The notes beneath the pieces are model-generated. The model worked only from the letters and a program-made list of their open reading frames with translations, was not told the origin of the DNA and made no database searches. From JAGQPD01 sp020426865 (GTDB taxonomy: Bacteria; Planctomycetota; Planctomycetia; Pirellulales; Pirellulaceae), in contig JAWKTN010000008.1 in NCBI GenBank assembly GCA_041399065.1, forward strand, positions 420,189-484,188: a stretch of 64,000 nt of DNA, written 5' to 3'. The translations under genes were made by a program, and so were the position numbers. Shown here piece by piece: positions 35,846 through 45,699 of this stretch. Every line of letters begins with the position of its first letter. The stretch's first letter is position 1.

Positions 35846-36418
35846 TTAGGCCGACGTGCCGTACAGCTGTTTGGCCGATGCAACATCACCATCGCTGATT
35901 CTCTTGGCGTCACTCGCATATAGCATGATCGATGCTTTGTCGAAGCCGCCGACTTTGACGTAGTCGCTCTTCTTCATCTGGATCAGGCTGCGAATGATCT
36001 CCATTTGGAAGGCTACGCCACGCTCCGACCCGTCGCTTTGAGCGCGGGCGATATTGAGCATCACTTCCGCGGGCGTGTCATCGCGCAGCTGTTCGTGACC
36101 AAGTCCCATGCAGTGGCCCAGTTCGTGCAGTGCCGTGACATAGACGTTTGCGTCGTCCTTGATCTGACACTCAATCTCCGACTGCCCATTGAAGCCTAGC
36201 GCACACCGGCTTTGTTGGGGATTGGTGATCCTGATATAAAACTTCTGATTCGAGTGCTCGGGAAAGGTAACCAAGCCGCCGGTCGCCTCGGTCCAGTCTC
36301 GCATGGCTTGAAGCACCTTGCTCTTGCCATCGGCACTCCAACCATCGGCGAATTCGTGAGCGATTACGCCGCCTGGCCAGACTTGTTGTGCACCTTTGAT
36401 CTTGATTACCATGCCCAT
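35846..36418 (-). CDS. astacin-like zinc metalloprotease without signal peptide
   Basis: Protein of 190 residues. The zinc motif is HELGHCMGLGHEQ, the astacin form HExxHxxGxxHE, and the downstream Met-turn region reads FDKASIMLYASDAKRISDGD, like the SIMHY segment of astacins; the Tyr that acts in catalysis is at MLY. The early part (GGVIAHEFADGWSADGKSKV, LQAMRDWTEATGGLVTFPEH, FYIRIT) fits the N-terminal half of the astacin domain. There is no signal peptide, no prodomain and no extra domain, which is odd because family members are normally secreted. It may be exported by a non-classical route, or the annotated start may be wrong; no better start was found upstream. Confidence 0.85.
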   Translation of the reverse strand: MGMVIKIKGAQQVWPGGVIAHEFADGWSADGKSKVLQAMRDWTEATGGLVTFPEHSNQKFYIRITNPQQSRCALGFNGQSEIECQIKDDANVYVTALHELGHCMGLGHEQLRDDTPAEVMLNIARAQSDGSERGVAFQMEIIRSLIQMKKSDYVKVGGFDKASIMLYASDAKRISDGDVASAKQLYGTSA

Positions 36419-36761
36419 GTTATGTGCTCCCGGGATTAATGGAATTTCTAGTGGAAATGTAGAAGAAATGGTTTCGGCTTCTCGAAATGTAGGTTACGGG
36501 CCCGAGCAACCTTGGTCACGCCACGAAAACAGCCGAGAAAGGTGTGGAAAGCGATGTCCGTTCGCTGCAATGACCCTCAAAACCAGCACAACCCTGCTGC
36601 CGATACGCCGCATGGGGGACGATCCACGATGCACTTCTAAAGCGGCCGAATCCATGAAGCGATTCCTGTCGACGTGCGCTGCACTCAAACGGCGCCGCTG
36701 TTATACTGGTGGAAGTTTTTTGTACCTCGAGTATCTCACCATTTAATTAAGGACTCCTGCC
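36419..36761. promoter_or_regulatory. 343-bp divergent intergenic region
   Basis: Lies between the astacin-like gene and the DUF1549/1553 gene and must hold both promoters. The last 60 bases are AT rich and end in TTAATTAAGGACTCC, containing AAGGA as the ribosome-binding site of the GTG start at 36762. No clear operator seen. Confidence 0.4.
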
Positions 36762-39700
36762 GTGGACGTCCTCCGATCCGCCTTCGTCTTTCTGATCGTC
36801 GCGTGTCGAACTGTTGCGGTCTGTGCCGCCGACTCTCCGCCAGGCACGATCGACTTCAATCGCGATGTGCGCCCCATTCTTTCGAACAAGTGTTTTGCGT
36901 GTCACGGTCCTGACCAAGGCCGATTGCAGGCTGGGTTACGACTGGACGATCCACAGTCAGCGATGGCAGAGTTGGATTCGGGTAGTATCGCCGTGATGGC
37001 CGGGAAACCGGATGCGAGTGAAGTAATTGTGCGAGTTACATCGGACGATGATTCGATGAAGATGCCGCCCGTCGATTCGGGAAAGTCGATCAGTGCCGCG
37101 GAGGTCGATATCCTTCGGCGCTGGATTGTCGAAGGAGCGCCCTTTGCCAAACACTGGTCGTATGTCGTCCCGCAACGCCCCCAACTGCCGCCGATCGATA
37201 CGAGGTTTTCCGATTGGCCGATCAATGCGATCGATCATTTTGCGTTGCGGGCGATGATCGAACACGATCTGGCCCCCTCGCCTGCCGCCGATCGCTACGC
37301 GATGATCCGCCGGGTCAGTCTCGACGTCACCGGCTTACCACCGTCCGTCGAACAGGCCGATGCCTTTGTCCGCAACGACGACCCGCCGGCCTATGACCGC
37401 TTGGTGGATTCGCTATTAGCCGACCCGGCGTTTGGTGAACATTGGGCGCGCAAGTGGCTCGATCTGGCTCGATATGCCGACAGTGCCGGATACGCCGACG
37501 ACCCGTCCCGCACCATCTGGGCCTATCGCGATTGGGTGATCCGGGCGCTCAATGCCAACATGCCGTTTGATGAGTTCACGCGGCAGCAATTGGCGGGTGA
37601 CTTGCTTACGAACTCGAGCCAGGAGCGGTTGATTGCCACGGCGTTTCACCGGAACACCTTGACCAACAATGAAGGTGGGACGCAGGACGAGGAGTTTCGC
37701 AATGTCGCGGTTGTCGATCGCGTCAACACAACCATGGCCGTGTGGATGGGAACCACGATGGCCTGCGCACAGTGCCACAATCACAAATACGATCCGATTT
37801 CACAAGAAGAGTATTTTCGCTTTTTCGCGATCCTGAATAATACGGCCGATGCCGATCGTCGCGACGAGTCGCCGTTGGTCGACGTCTACAGTGAAGAACA
37901 GCAAGAACAGATTGCGGAATTGGATACTACAATCCGCAAGTTATCGAATCAACTGGACGAAATGACGCCAGAGCTGGACACGGAGCAAATGCGATGGGAG
38001 AACGCTTTGCAGCGCGACACGCAGTGGAAAGTCGTTGCGCCGGCGTCCGCGGTACGCACCAGTGGCAAGGAAATCGACGTTGAACCGCAAGGAACAGTGC
38101 TGGTGACGTCATCGGCCGAAAAGGACGACTATGATTTGGAATTTCCGTGTGTTGTTGAACGTCTTGCGGCGTTGAGAATCCGCACGTTGCCGGCCGATAC
38201 GCTCCCCGGCCGCGGTAGTGGCCTTGGTGGCGGGAATTTTGTCATCACACGAATCCGGGTCCACGAGATTGCTGGCGATAAGTCTCGAGAGCTTCCGTTG
38301 GACCGCGTGGTTGCTGATTATCACCAGCAGGGATTCGAGCCGGAAGATGTGCTTCGGGGAGGCAAGGGGAACGAGGACGGTTGGGCCGTTGGTGGGCAGA
38401 TTGACAAGCCGCACGAGCTACTCATCGTTCCGGCTACCCCAATCGCGCGCTCGGAGTCGAAGCGATTGCGATTGACGATCGAACATCAGTCGCCGCACAA
38501 GGACCACCTGCTTGCCCGGTTTCAGATCGAACAGACGGAGGACGCGACCGCCGTCGACAAAGTTCGGATGCCCAACGAATTGTTGAAGATGATCCGGCAA
38601 TCCCGTTCGGGTCGCAGTGACGATCAGGTGGCACTTGTGTCGCACTACTTCCGCCACGAAGTTGCCGAATCCTTGTTGCCGGTGCGGCGAGCTTTGCTGG
38701 CTGCCAAAGCGGATCGGGATTCTATCAAGCCGATGACGACCGTACCGGTGATGCAAGAGTTGACCGGCGAACATCGCACGACCCATCTTCAGCACCGAGG
38801 CAACTATCTTGATATTGGTCCCGAGGTTACGGCGGGATTGCCTGCGGTGTTCTGTGAGGAATGCGCGGCGGGGAGTGCTGCCGGAGGTGACGCCGATCGT
38901 CCGGTCGATCGGATGGCCCTGGCGAATTGGCTGGTCAGCGATCGCAATCCACTGACGGCACGCGTGCAGGTCAACCGCATCTGGGAGGCCCTCTTCGGCC
39001 AAGGGTTAGTGGTAACGAGCGAGGAGTTCGGTTCGCAGGGCGAACTGCCGACGCATCCCGAACTGCTGGATTGGTTAGCGTGCGAGTACATTTCCAGCGG
39101 ATGGGACACCAAGGCATTGATTCGCTTGATCGTGACATCGGCCACGTACCGACAGTGTGTTGTGGTAAATTCGCCGTTGCTACAGGCGGACCCTGCCAAT
39201 CGCTGGCTCGCACGTGGGCCACGCGTGCGGCTCAGTGCCGAAATGGTACGGGATCAGGCCTTGGCGTGTGCGGGACTACTCAGTCGCAAGATGTATGGGC
39301 CGCCGGTACGGCCACCGCAACCCGAAATGGGATTGAAGGCGGCGTTTGGCAGCGACACCGATTGGCGAGCCAGCGACGGTGAGGATCGCTATCGTCGCGG
39401 AATCTATACCACTTGGCGGCGTTCGAACCCGTATCCATCCATGGCCACGTTCGATGCACCGAATCGCGAAGTCTGCACGATCCGACGGAACCGGACGAAT
39501 ACACCGTTGCAGTCGCTGGTGACCTTGAACGATCCCGTCTACGTTGAGGCAGCACAGTCGCTGGCACGGCAGATGTTGGCTTGTGACGGGCCGATAGACG
39601 CGAAGCTATTATTGGGTTTCCGCCACTGTCTGATCCGACCGCCGCACGACGATGAACTGCAGTTGCTGCGAGCACTCTATTCCGATGCGTTGACGCAGTT

Positions 39701-39845
39701 CGCCAATGACTTGGACAGTGCAATGAAATTGGCTACCGATCCGCTCGGCCCCTTGGATAGGGAAACCGATGTGCGGGAGGCGGCAGCCCTTACTGTCGTT
39801 GGCAATGTCCTGATAAACTTGGATGAAATGTTTTTGAAACGTTAG
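36762..39845 (+). CDS. DUF1549/DUF1553 protein with cytochrome-c-like domain (PSCyt1-PSCyt2-PSD1)
   Basis: Typical planctomycete secreted protein of 1027 residues. The signal peptide runs to CAAD. The heme-binding-like motif CFACHG (about residue 46) sits in the N-terminal domain that begins FNRDVRPILSNKC. PSCyt2/DUF1549 follows (FSDWPINAIDHFALRAMIEH, RRVSLDVTGLPPSVEQADAF, EHWARKWLDLARYADSAGYA), then a variable beta-rich region, then DUF1553/PSD1 (RPVDRMALANWLVSDRNPLT, SYRQC-like ATYRQCVVVNS, DAPNREVCTIRRNRTNTPLQ). The molecular role is not proven for this family; linkage with sulfatases suggests polysaccharide or glycan use. GTG start with AAGGA upstream. Runs into the DUF1501 gene, 17 bases apart, in an operon. 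Confidence 0.93.
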   Translation: MDVLRSAFVFLIVACRTVAVCAADSPPGTIDFNRDVRPILSNKCFACHGPDQGRLQAGLRLDDPQSAMAELDSGSIAVMAGKPDASEVIVRVTSDDDSMKMPPVDSGKSISAAEVDILRRWIVEGAPFAKHWSYVVPQRPQLPPIDTRFSDWPINAIDHFALRAMIEHDLAPSPAADRYAMIRRVSLDVTGLPPSVEQADAFVRNDDPPAYDRLVDSLLADPAFGEHWARKWLDLARYADSAGYADDPSRTIWAYRDWVIRALNANMPFDEFTRQQLAGDLLTNSSQERLIATAFHRNTLTNNEGGTQDEEFRNVAVVDRVNTTMAVWMGTTMACAQCHNHKYDPISQEEYFRFFAILNNTADADRRDESPLVDVYSEEQQEQIAELDTTIRKLSNQLDEMTPELDTEQMRWENALQRDTQWKVVAPASAVRTSGKEIDVEPQGTVLVTSSAEKDDYDLEFPCVVERLAALRIRTLPADTLPGRGSGLGGGNFVITRIRVHEIAGDKSRELPLDRVVADYHQQGFEPEDVLRGGKGNEDGWAVGGQIDKPHELLIVPATPIARSESKRLRLTIEHQSPHKDHLLARFQIEQTEDATAVDKVRMPNELLKMIRQSRSGRSDDQVALVSHYFRHEVAESLLPVRRALLAAKADRDSIKPMTTVPVMQELTGEHRTTHLQHRGNYLDIGPEVTAGLPAVFCEECAAGSAAGGDADRPVDRMALANWLVSDRNPLTARVQVNRIWEALFGQGLVVTSEEFGSQGELPTHPELLDWLACEYISSGWDTKALIRLIVTSATYRQCVVVNSPLLQADPANRWLARGPRVRLSAEMVRDQALACAGLLSRKMYGPPVRPPQPEMGLKAAFGSDTDWRASDGEDRYRRGIYTTWRRSNPYPSMATFDAPNREVCTIRRNRTNTPLQSLVTLNDPVYVEAAQSLARQMLACDGPIDAKLLLGFRHCLIRPPHDDELQLLRALYSDALTQFANDLDSAMKLATDPLGPLDRETDVREAAALTVVGNVLINLDEMFLKR

Positions 39846-39862
39846 CGCATGGGAGTCCCTCA

Positions 39863-41317
39863 GTGCATCCCGAACTTGAACATCTGGCGTTACAGACGCG
39901 GCGGCACTTTCTGAAGGGCTCCGGCATATCCCTGGGGGCCATGGCGATGGCGTCGTTGACCGGGCAACGCGCCCGTGCCGACGTCGCGTTCGACGACTTG
40001 CAGCCGCTGGCACCGCGCCAGCCGCATCACGCTCCCCGTGCCAAAAGTGTGATTTACATCCATTTGACGGGATCACCACCGAATCTCGACATCTATGACT
40101 ATAAGCCAGAGCTGGTAAAACGCGATGGGCAGGATTGTCCCGACGAGTTTCTGGCGGGGAAGACATTTGCGTTCACCTCCGGCACGCCCAAGCTGATGGG
40201 AACACCACGAAGATTCGCACAGTACGGTGAATCGGGAACGTGGCTCTCCGACGCAGTTCCAAATTTTCGCGACGTTGTGGATGACATGTGTGTGGTCCAC
40301 TCAATGACAACGGATCAGTTTAATCATGCTCCGGCTGAGCTACTGATTTATACCGGCTCGCCTCGTTCAGGGCGGCCTTCGTTGGGGGCTTGGGCCACGT
40401 ATGGGTTGGGGACGGAGAACGAGGATCTGCCGGGGTTCGTCGTCCTAATTTCTAGTGGAGTGCAGCCCAACGGCGGCGCGAATTCTTATGGCAGCGGTTT
40501 CTTGCCATCGGTATTTCAAGGCGTCCAGTGTCGATCCAAAGGTGACCCAGTGCTATTCGCTTCGGATCCACCAGGCATGGATCGTCGTTTGCGCCGCCGC
40601 TCGCTCGATGCCTTGCACGCTCTCAATCAGTTGCAGGCGGACGAACTTGGACACCCCGATACCGTAACACGGATCGCGCAGTACGAATTGGCATTCCGCA
40701 TGCAAGCGGCCGTGCCGGAAGTGATGGACATCTCGCGCGAAACATTACAGACACTCGCGGCCTATGGTGCTGAGCCAGGTGCCGGGTCGTTCGCGAACAA
40801 TTGCTTGCTGGCGCGGCGGCTCGTCGAACAAGGCGTGCGCTACGTCCAACTGTTCGATTGGGGTTGGGATTTTCATGGCACGAACCCCGGCGAAGGATTG
40901 ACGGACGGACTGACACAAAAATTCGCAAAGACCGACAAGCCGATTTCGGCCTTGATTAAAGACTTAAAACAACGCGGACTACTCGACGAAACCTTGATTG
41001 TCTGTGGTGGCGAGTTCGGACGAACGCCGTTTCGCGAGGGAAGGACGGCCAAGAGTAATGTGCTCGGCCGCGACCACTATCCCGATTGTTTTACGATGTG
41101 GATGGCCGGCGGCGGTGCTCGACCGGGTACGAATTATGGCACTACCGATGAGCTTGGTTTTCATGTCGTTGAAAACAAAGTGGAAGTCTACGACCTGCAA
41201 GCGACGATCATGCACTTGTTGGGGTTCGACCACGAGCGACTGACATTTCGTTTTCAAGGTCGCGATTATCGACTGACCGATGTGCATGGCAAGGTCGTGC
41301 CCGACCTGATTGCGTAG
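39863..41317 (+). CDS. DUF1501 protein, Tat-exported
   Basis: Protein of 484 residues. It begins with a twin-arginine signal TRRHFLKGSG, followed by a hydrophobic stretch with an ARA-type cleavage site, so export is by Tat. The body is the DUF1501 domain, a relative of the sulfatase/alkaline phosphatase fold (VIYIHLTGSPPNLDIYDYKP, GYVQLFD-like GVRYVQLFDWGWDFHGTNPG, DETLIVCGGEFGRTPFREGR). The obligatory partner of DUF1549/1553 genes in planctomycetes, consistent with the arrangement here. Confidence 0.93.
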   Translation: MHPELEHLALQTRRHFLKGSGISLGAMAMASLTGQRARADVAFDDLQPLAPRQPHHAPRAKSVIYIHLTGSPPNLDIYDYKPELVKRDGQDCPDEFLAGKTFAFTSGTPKLMGTPRRFAQYGESGTWLSDAVPNFRDVVDDMCVVHSMTTDQFNHAPAELLIYTGSPRSGRPSLGAWATYGLGTENEDLPGFVVLISSGVQPNGGANSYGSGFLPSVFQGVQCRSKGDPVLFASDPPGMDRRLRRRSLDALHALNQLQADELGHPDTVTRIAQYELAFRMQAAVPEVMDISRETLQTLAAYGAEPGAGSFANNCLLARRLVEQGVRYVQLFDWGWDFHGTNPGEGLTDGLTQKFAKTDKPISALIKDLKQRGLLDETLIVCGGEFGRTPFREGRTAKSNVLGRDHYPDCFTMWMAGGGARPGTNYGTTDELGFHVVENKVEVYDLQATIMHLLGFDHERLTFRFQGRDYRLTDVHGKVVPDLIA

Positions 41318-41451
41318 CGGGTCGTTTGACGTATCCGAGTCGAATCGGTTGCGAGTGACCATAGTGTGGTCAATGTTTTGGCTCCATATCGTAACGCCAT
41401 TTTGTGACATTGTTGTTTGCCGTTGAATCGCCTGACCAGTAGAGTGATACC

Positions 41452-43257
41452 ATGATGAAACTGCAGCGGACGTTCCTTGCAGCGGCGCTATATGTGACGG
41501 TTGCAATCGTCGGTTCTCCGCGAATTTCGCAGGGCAACGAGTTGAATGAGGTCCGGCGCCAGCCCAATGTCGTCGTGATCCTTACCGATGATCAAGGGTG
41601 GGGCGATCTAAGCAGCAGCGGAAACAAGAATCTGCAAACCCCTAACATCGATTCTCTGGCACGCGACGGCGCCAGTTTCGATCGGTTTTTCGTTTGTCCG
41701 CTCTGTTCGCCCACGCGGGCCGAGTTTCTGACCGGGCGATATCATCCGCGTAGTAATGTGGTTGGTGTTTCCACGGGTGGCGAACGGATGGACCTCGACG
41801 AAGTGACGATTGCCGACCTGCTTCGTAATGCGGGGTACGCAACGGCAGCGTTCGGCAAATGGCATAATGGCACGCAGTACCCGTACCATCCAAACGGCCG
41901 CGGGTTTGATGAATTCTATGGGTTTTGCTCCGGCCACTGGGGGCATTATTTTAGTCCACTGCTGGATCGCAACGGTCGAATCGTAAATGGCCATGGCTAC
42001 ACGAGCGACGATTTCACGGAACATGCAATGGCGTTTATCGAGTTGCATCGCGATCGGCCGTTTTTCGTCTATCTCCCCTTGAATACGCCCCACTCCCCGA
42101 TGCAGGTTCCGGAACGATGGTGGAGTGAATTTGCAGATAAGCCGCTGCCGATGCGGCATCGCGAGCCGAATCGAGAGGACACTCAACACACTCGTGCGGC
42201 GCTGGCGATGTGTGAAAACACGGATTGGAATGTCGGGCGTCTGCTGGCAAAGCTTGGCGAATTGCAATTGACACGCGATACGATCGTGATTTTCTTTTGT
42301 GACAATGGCCCCAATGGCTTTCGTTGGAACGGCGGAATGAAGGGGCGTAAGGGATCTACGGATGAGGGAGGCGTTCGGTCGCCGCTGTTCGTCTCGTGGC
42401 CCGGCAAGATTGCGGCCGGGCAGCGCATCATGCCCATCGCGGCTGCGATTGATCTGTTGCCGACGATCGTCGAGTTGACTGGAAGCAGCGGCGAAGGGAC
42501 GAAGCCATTGGACGGACGATCCTTGGTCCCGCTGCTTATGGCAACCGATGACAGTGCAAGGTCTGCGTGGCCAGAACGGAACCTGTTTTCTTTCTGGGGA
42601 GGGAAACTCAGTGTTCGGTCACAGCGCTATCGACTCGATCACGAGGGGCATTTGTACGACATGCAGGTCGATCCCGGGCAAGAAAAGGACATTGTGGCGA
42701 GCGAGCCGGACGTGGCGAGTCGGCTTGCGGATGCCGCCCAACACTGGCGAGCAGATGTGTTGTCTGAACTCAAGAAAGACGACCGACCATTTCTTGTCGG
42801 GCATTCCGATGTGACGTGGACACAATTGCCCGCTCGTGATGCCGTCGCCACGGGTACCATCAAGCGATCGAGCGTTCATCCGAATTGTTCCTATTTCACG
42901 AATTGGACCAGCGCCAATGACGCGGTAACCTGGGACGTCGAAGTGTTGCAGGAAGGGACGTACGATATCGATTTGTATTACGCTTGCCCACCAAAGGATG
43001 TTGGAGCGACCGTACGGGTATCGTTTCGAAACTCGCATGTGGAAGGACGTTTGGTAGAAGCACACGATCCGCCCGTCGTAGGGGCAGCCGAGGATCGAGT
43101 GCCACGCACGGAGTCCTACGTGAAGGACTTCAAACCTTGGCGCATTGGACAATTGCATCTGAGCGCCGGGCGCGGACAACTGATGGTGTCCGCCGTACAA
43201 ATCCCTGGGGCCCAAGCGCTGGAATTGCGGCTAATGACACTCACTCGGCATGATTGA
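41452..43257 (+). CDS. secreted type I sulfatase with C-terminal beta domain
   Basis: Arylsulfatase-family enzyme of 601 residues. The signal peptide runs to about residue 28. The active-site motif is CSPTRAEFLTG; its Cys is the residue oxidised to formylglycine. Metal ligands are in VVILTDDQGWGDL and FFCDNGPNGFRWNGGM. The C-terminal ~145 residues (after DRPFLVGHSDV) form a beta-rich, Tyr/Trp-containing add-on, SYFTNWTSANDAVTWDVEVL then DIDLYYACPPKDVG, perhaps carbohydrate binding. It follows the DUF1501 gene after 134 bases. Sulfated polysaccharides of marine algae are the usual substrates in this phylum; the linkage is unknown. Confidence 0.93.
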   Translation: MMKLQRTFLAAALYVTVAIVGSPRISQGNELNEVRRQPNVVVILTDDQGWGDLSSSGNKNLQTPNIDSLARDGASFDRFFVCPLCSPTRAEFLTGRYHPRSNVVGVSTGGERMDLDEVTIADLLRNAGYATAAFGKWHNGTQYPYHPNGRGFDEFYGFCSGHWGHYFSPLLDRNGRIVNGHGYTSDDFTEHAMAFIELHRDRPFFVYLPLNTPHSPMQVPERWWSEFADKPLPMRHREPNREDTQHTRAALAMCENTDWNVGRLLAKLGELQLTRDTIVIFFCDNGPNGFRWNGGMKGRKGSTDEGGVRSPLFVSWPGKIAAGQRIMPIAAAIDLLPTIVELTGSSGEGTKPLDGRSLVPLLMATDDSARSAWPERNLFSFWGGKLSVRSQRYRLDHEGHLYDMQVDPGQEKDIVASEPDVASRLADAAQHWRADVLSELKKDDRPFLVGHSDVTWTQLPARDAVATGTIKRSSVHPNCSYFTNWTSANDAVTWDVEVLQEGTYDIDLYYACPPKDVGATVRVSFRNSHVEGRLVEAHDPPVVGAAEDRVPRTESYVKDFKPWRIGQLHLSAGRGQLMVSAVQIPGAQALELRLMTLTRHD

Positions 43258-43460
43258 TCCGCTCGATCGAAGCAAGCAATCGAACCAAGGAGCGGATACC
43301 GAACCGCGTGAGCCCGAAGGGCCGCCAGGATCGCTCCGCCGTCTCCAAACGTGTCGGCTGTCCTGCCCGTGTCGGCCATCGGCGAGGCTGGCGATGGCGA
43401 TTGGGATACGGCTGGAGCGATGTCATGGCTGCGCCAACATCGTTTTACCTGCACCACTAG

Positions 43461-45270
43461 CTAGTGTCTGTCCGGAAATTGTTTTGAGGCGGAAAACTGT
43501 GGTGTTTTTTGGAAAAAACCTCCTCGAAGACCGAACCTTTTTGGAGTTCGCGCGTTGAATAGGTAGTGAAAAACCGTTTCAACGTTAAAATCTTCGAGGA
43601 GTGTTCGCATGCGACAGCATTACGATACCCAACGCCGCTTTGATTGTACACCCATTGGTCAACTGATGCTCAACGACGGTTGTCGTGACGAAATGATCCC
43701 GGTGTTGGCGGGACTCCAGCACGTCTATGTGTGCAGTGAACTCCGGCGGAAAGTCGTACGGCTCATCGCCCAGGATATCAACGACGAAACTCGGCGCGAC
43801 GTGGGCCGGCCGGGTCTGGACGACTGGCAAATTGTTGTGTTGTCGGCGGTTCGCTTGGGATGCAATTACGACTATGACAAGCTTCAGGATCAAGCGGAAA
43901 ACCACCGAGCTTTGCGCACGATCCTCGGGATCGGTGATTGGGACGACGGCCCGAGCTTCGGTGCGAGACGGATTCGCGATACACTCTGTCAACTAAAGCC
44001 TTCCACGCTGGAAGCCATCAATCACGTGATCGTCAGTCACGGCCAAGAGCTTCACGGCACGGCCGTCGAAAGTGTCCGCGCGGACTCATTCGTCGTTGAA
44101 ACAGATATCCACTACCCCACCGAAAGCGCGTTGATCGGTGATGGAATGCGGAAGGTTATTCCTCTCTGTATCAAATTAGCCAGCGCGATTGGAGAATCCG
44201 GTTGGCGGCAAGGCAAGCACTTGCAGAAGCGAATCAAAGTACACGTCCGAACCATCGCCAAAATCAGCGCGAGCAAGAGCCCGAACGTCAAGAAAGGTCT
44301 AACACCCGCTTACGGTCGTCTCCTTGACCGTGCAAGGATGATTCTTGATCGTGCAAAACAGCTGCAAAAACAGGCTGAAACCGATGGCTGCTCTCTTGAA
44401 ACGCAGATGCTTGGCGAGCAGCTAAAGCATTGGATTGAACTGACCGAACAGGTTTGCGATACCGCATACCGTCGCGTCATCCTGCAGGAGAAAGTTCCCA
44501 ACAACGAAAAGCTGTTCAGCTTGTTTGAAGCCCACACGCAACTCTACCGGCGTGGCAAGGCGGGCACTCCGAACCAATTTGGACGGCAGGTACTCGTGTT
44601 TGAAGATGGTGCAGGTTTCATCAGTCACTACCACCTGATGGACCGTGAACTGGGTGACGCGGATGTCATCGTCGAACACGCTCGCCTAGCCCAAACAAAA
44701 CATCAAGGATGGATCCAAACGGCTTCCTTTGATCGTGGTTTTTACTCCGAGGAAAACGAGCGACAGCTGGCCGCCATTATTGACGAGCCTTGTCTGCCAC
44801 CGCGTCATCCAAAGCAGTATGCCGAGCGTCTCAAGGCGGCCACCGTCGAGTTCCGCAACGCACGCCAAAGCCATCCTGGGATTGAATCTGCCATTGGGGC
44901 TTTGCAATCCGGAAACGGATTGAAACGTTGCCGGGACCACAGTGAAATCGGTTTTGAGCGTTACCTGGGCCTGGCCATACTCGGACGAAATGTCCATGTC
45001 CTTGGCAAGCTGCTGATCGCGCGCGGCTGAGCAGTCAGCTGCCGCACTCAGCAAACGAAAAGCGGCTTGATCCAAACGAGCAAATCCAACACTCAACGCA
45101 GAACCACGACGATCGCGGTGCGCAATCGCCTACTCAAAACCGTGCTTTCGCGACAAAAACTCGCCTTAACAGCACGGAGATCCGCTGCTATCGAACGAAT
45201 CTTCGTGCGACACAAACTACCTAAATTCACGCTGACGAAAGCCTGGAACCAATTTCCGGACAGACACTAG
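43461..45270. mobile_element. complete insertion sequence with ~20-bp inverted repeats
   Basis: A 1.8-kb element with ends CTAGTGTCTGTCCGGAAATT (from 43461) and its mirror AATTTCCGGACAGACACTAG (to 45270). One transposase gene is intact, so the element may be active. If the conserved end is TGTCTGTCC, then CTAG stands on both sides as a 4-base target duplication; because CTAG is a palindrome that also overlaps the repeat, the exact boundary is unresolved. The right end abuts the TAG stop of the pilin-like gene (45271-45273), so the insertion spared that gene. Confidence 0.9.
43609..45030 (+). CDS. transposase, ISNCY-like
   Basis: Transposase of 473 residues. It starts MRQHYDTQRRFDCTPIGQL and has the pattern RPGLDDWQIVVLSAVRLGCN, then VESVRADSFVVETDIHYPTE, with Asp residues at AD, ETDIHYPTE and later VFEDGAGFISHYHLMDREL that are probable DDE-type catalytic acids. 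This layout (RADSFVVETDIHYPTESALI) is like that of the unclassified ISNCY group. It is full length and open between the inverted repeats. The remaining 230 bases between its stop and the right end have no gene. Confidence 0.88.
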   Translation: MRQHYDTQRRFDCTPIGQLMLNDGCRDEMIPVLAGLQHVYVCSELRRKVVRLIAQDINDETRRDVGRPGLDDWQIVVLSAVRLGCNYDYDKLQDQAENHRALRTILGIGDWDDGPSFGARRIRDTLCQLKPSTLEAINHVIVSHGQELHGTAVESVRADSFVVETDIHYPTESALIGDGMRKVIPLCIKLASAIGESGWRQGKHLQKRIKVHVRTIAKISASKSPNVKKGLTPAYGRLLDRARMILDRAKQLQKQAETDGCSLETQMLGEQLKHWIELTEQVCDTAYRRVILQEKVPNNEKLFSLFEAHTQLYRRGKAGTPNQFGRQVLVFEDGAGFISHYHLMDRELGDADVIVEHARLAQTKHQGWIQTASFDRGFYSEENERQLAAIIDEPCLPPRHPKQYAERLKAATVEFRNARQSHPGIESAIGALQSGNGLKRCRDHSEIGFERYLGLAILGRNVHVLGKLLIARG

Positions 45271-45699
45271 CTATCGACGACGACCGCGTCGACGACCACC
45301 TCCACCACCGGTGCTACCTGAGCCGCTGCCTGAGCTACCTCCGCTGCCAGCGCTACCGCTCGACCCACTACCACTATCGGTGGAGCCACTACCACTATCG
45401 GTGGAGCCACTACCACTGTCGGTCGACCCACTACCGCTCGAACCGCTGCCGGTGCTGTCGCCCGTGCTGCTGCTCGTGCCCGTCGTGCCACTGTCGGAAC
45501 TGTTGTCGAAACTGTTGTCGGAACTACTACCAAAGCGGTTGACGAGCGACGCCGGGTCGCCAAATTCGCTGGCCGTTTGATCGAGCTCCGATTCGGTGCG
45601 GGTGCCCATCATCTGAACGCCGACGAACAGACCGGACGTGATGAGTGTCAACACGACAGCTGTCTGCACAGCAGAGATACCTCGTTTTTTCGAACGCAT
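45271..45699 (-). CDS. pilin-like small protein with Ser/Gly/Asp repeat tail
   Basis: Protein of 142 residues. It begins MRSKKRG-ISAVQTAVVLTL, a short basic leader, Gly, then a hydrophobic helix of about 20 residues, the class III/Flp-type prepilin layout. The +5 residue after the Gly is Gln instead of the usual Glu, so processing by a prepilin peptidase is not certain. After the helix (TRTESELDQ) comes a long low-complexity tail of Ser, Gly, Asp and Thr with a threefold STDSGSG repeat, ending in RRRGRRR. The start is fixed by AAGGAG nine bases upstream of 45699; the frame opens at 45732. The insertion sequence ends right at its stop. Divergent from the secretin-N-repeat gene. Confidence 0.8.
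   Translation of the reverse strand: MRSKKRGISAVQTAVVLTLITSGLFVGVQMMGTRTESELDQTASEFGDPASLVNRFGSSSDNSFDNSSDSGTTGTSSSTGDSTGSGSSGSGSTDSGSGSTDSGSGSTDSGSGSSGSAGSGGSSGSGSGSTGGGGGRRRGRRR
45365..45427. repeat. three tandem 21-bp units in the pilin-like gene
   Basis: CCACTACCACTATCGGTGGA-like units of 21 bases at 45365-45385, 45386-45406 and 45407-45427, the first two identical, the third with a few changes. They code STDSGSG on the minus strand. Confidence 0.9.

Noticed and set aside
43258..43460. Possible short genes between the sulfatase stop and the insertion sequence
   Set aside because: Frames on both strands are short, Arg/Pro rich, without start signals; treated as non-coding.
45365..45427. 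Regular 21-bp repeats considered as a CRISPR
   Set aside because: No spacers; the repeats are contiguous and code a Ser/Gly/Asp repeat in frame.
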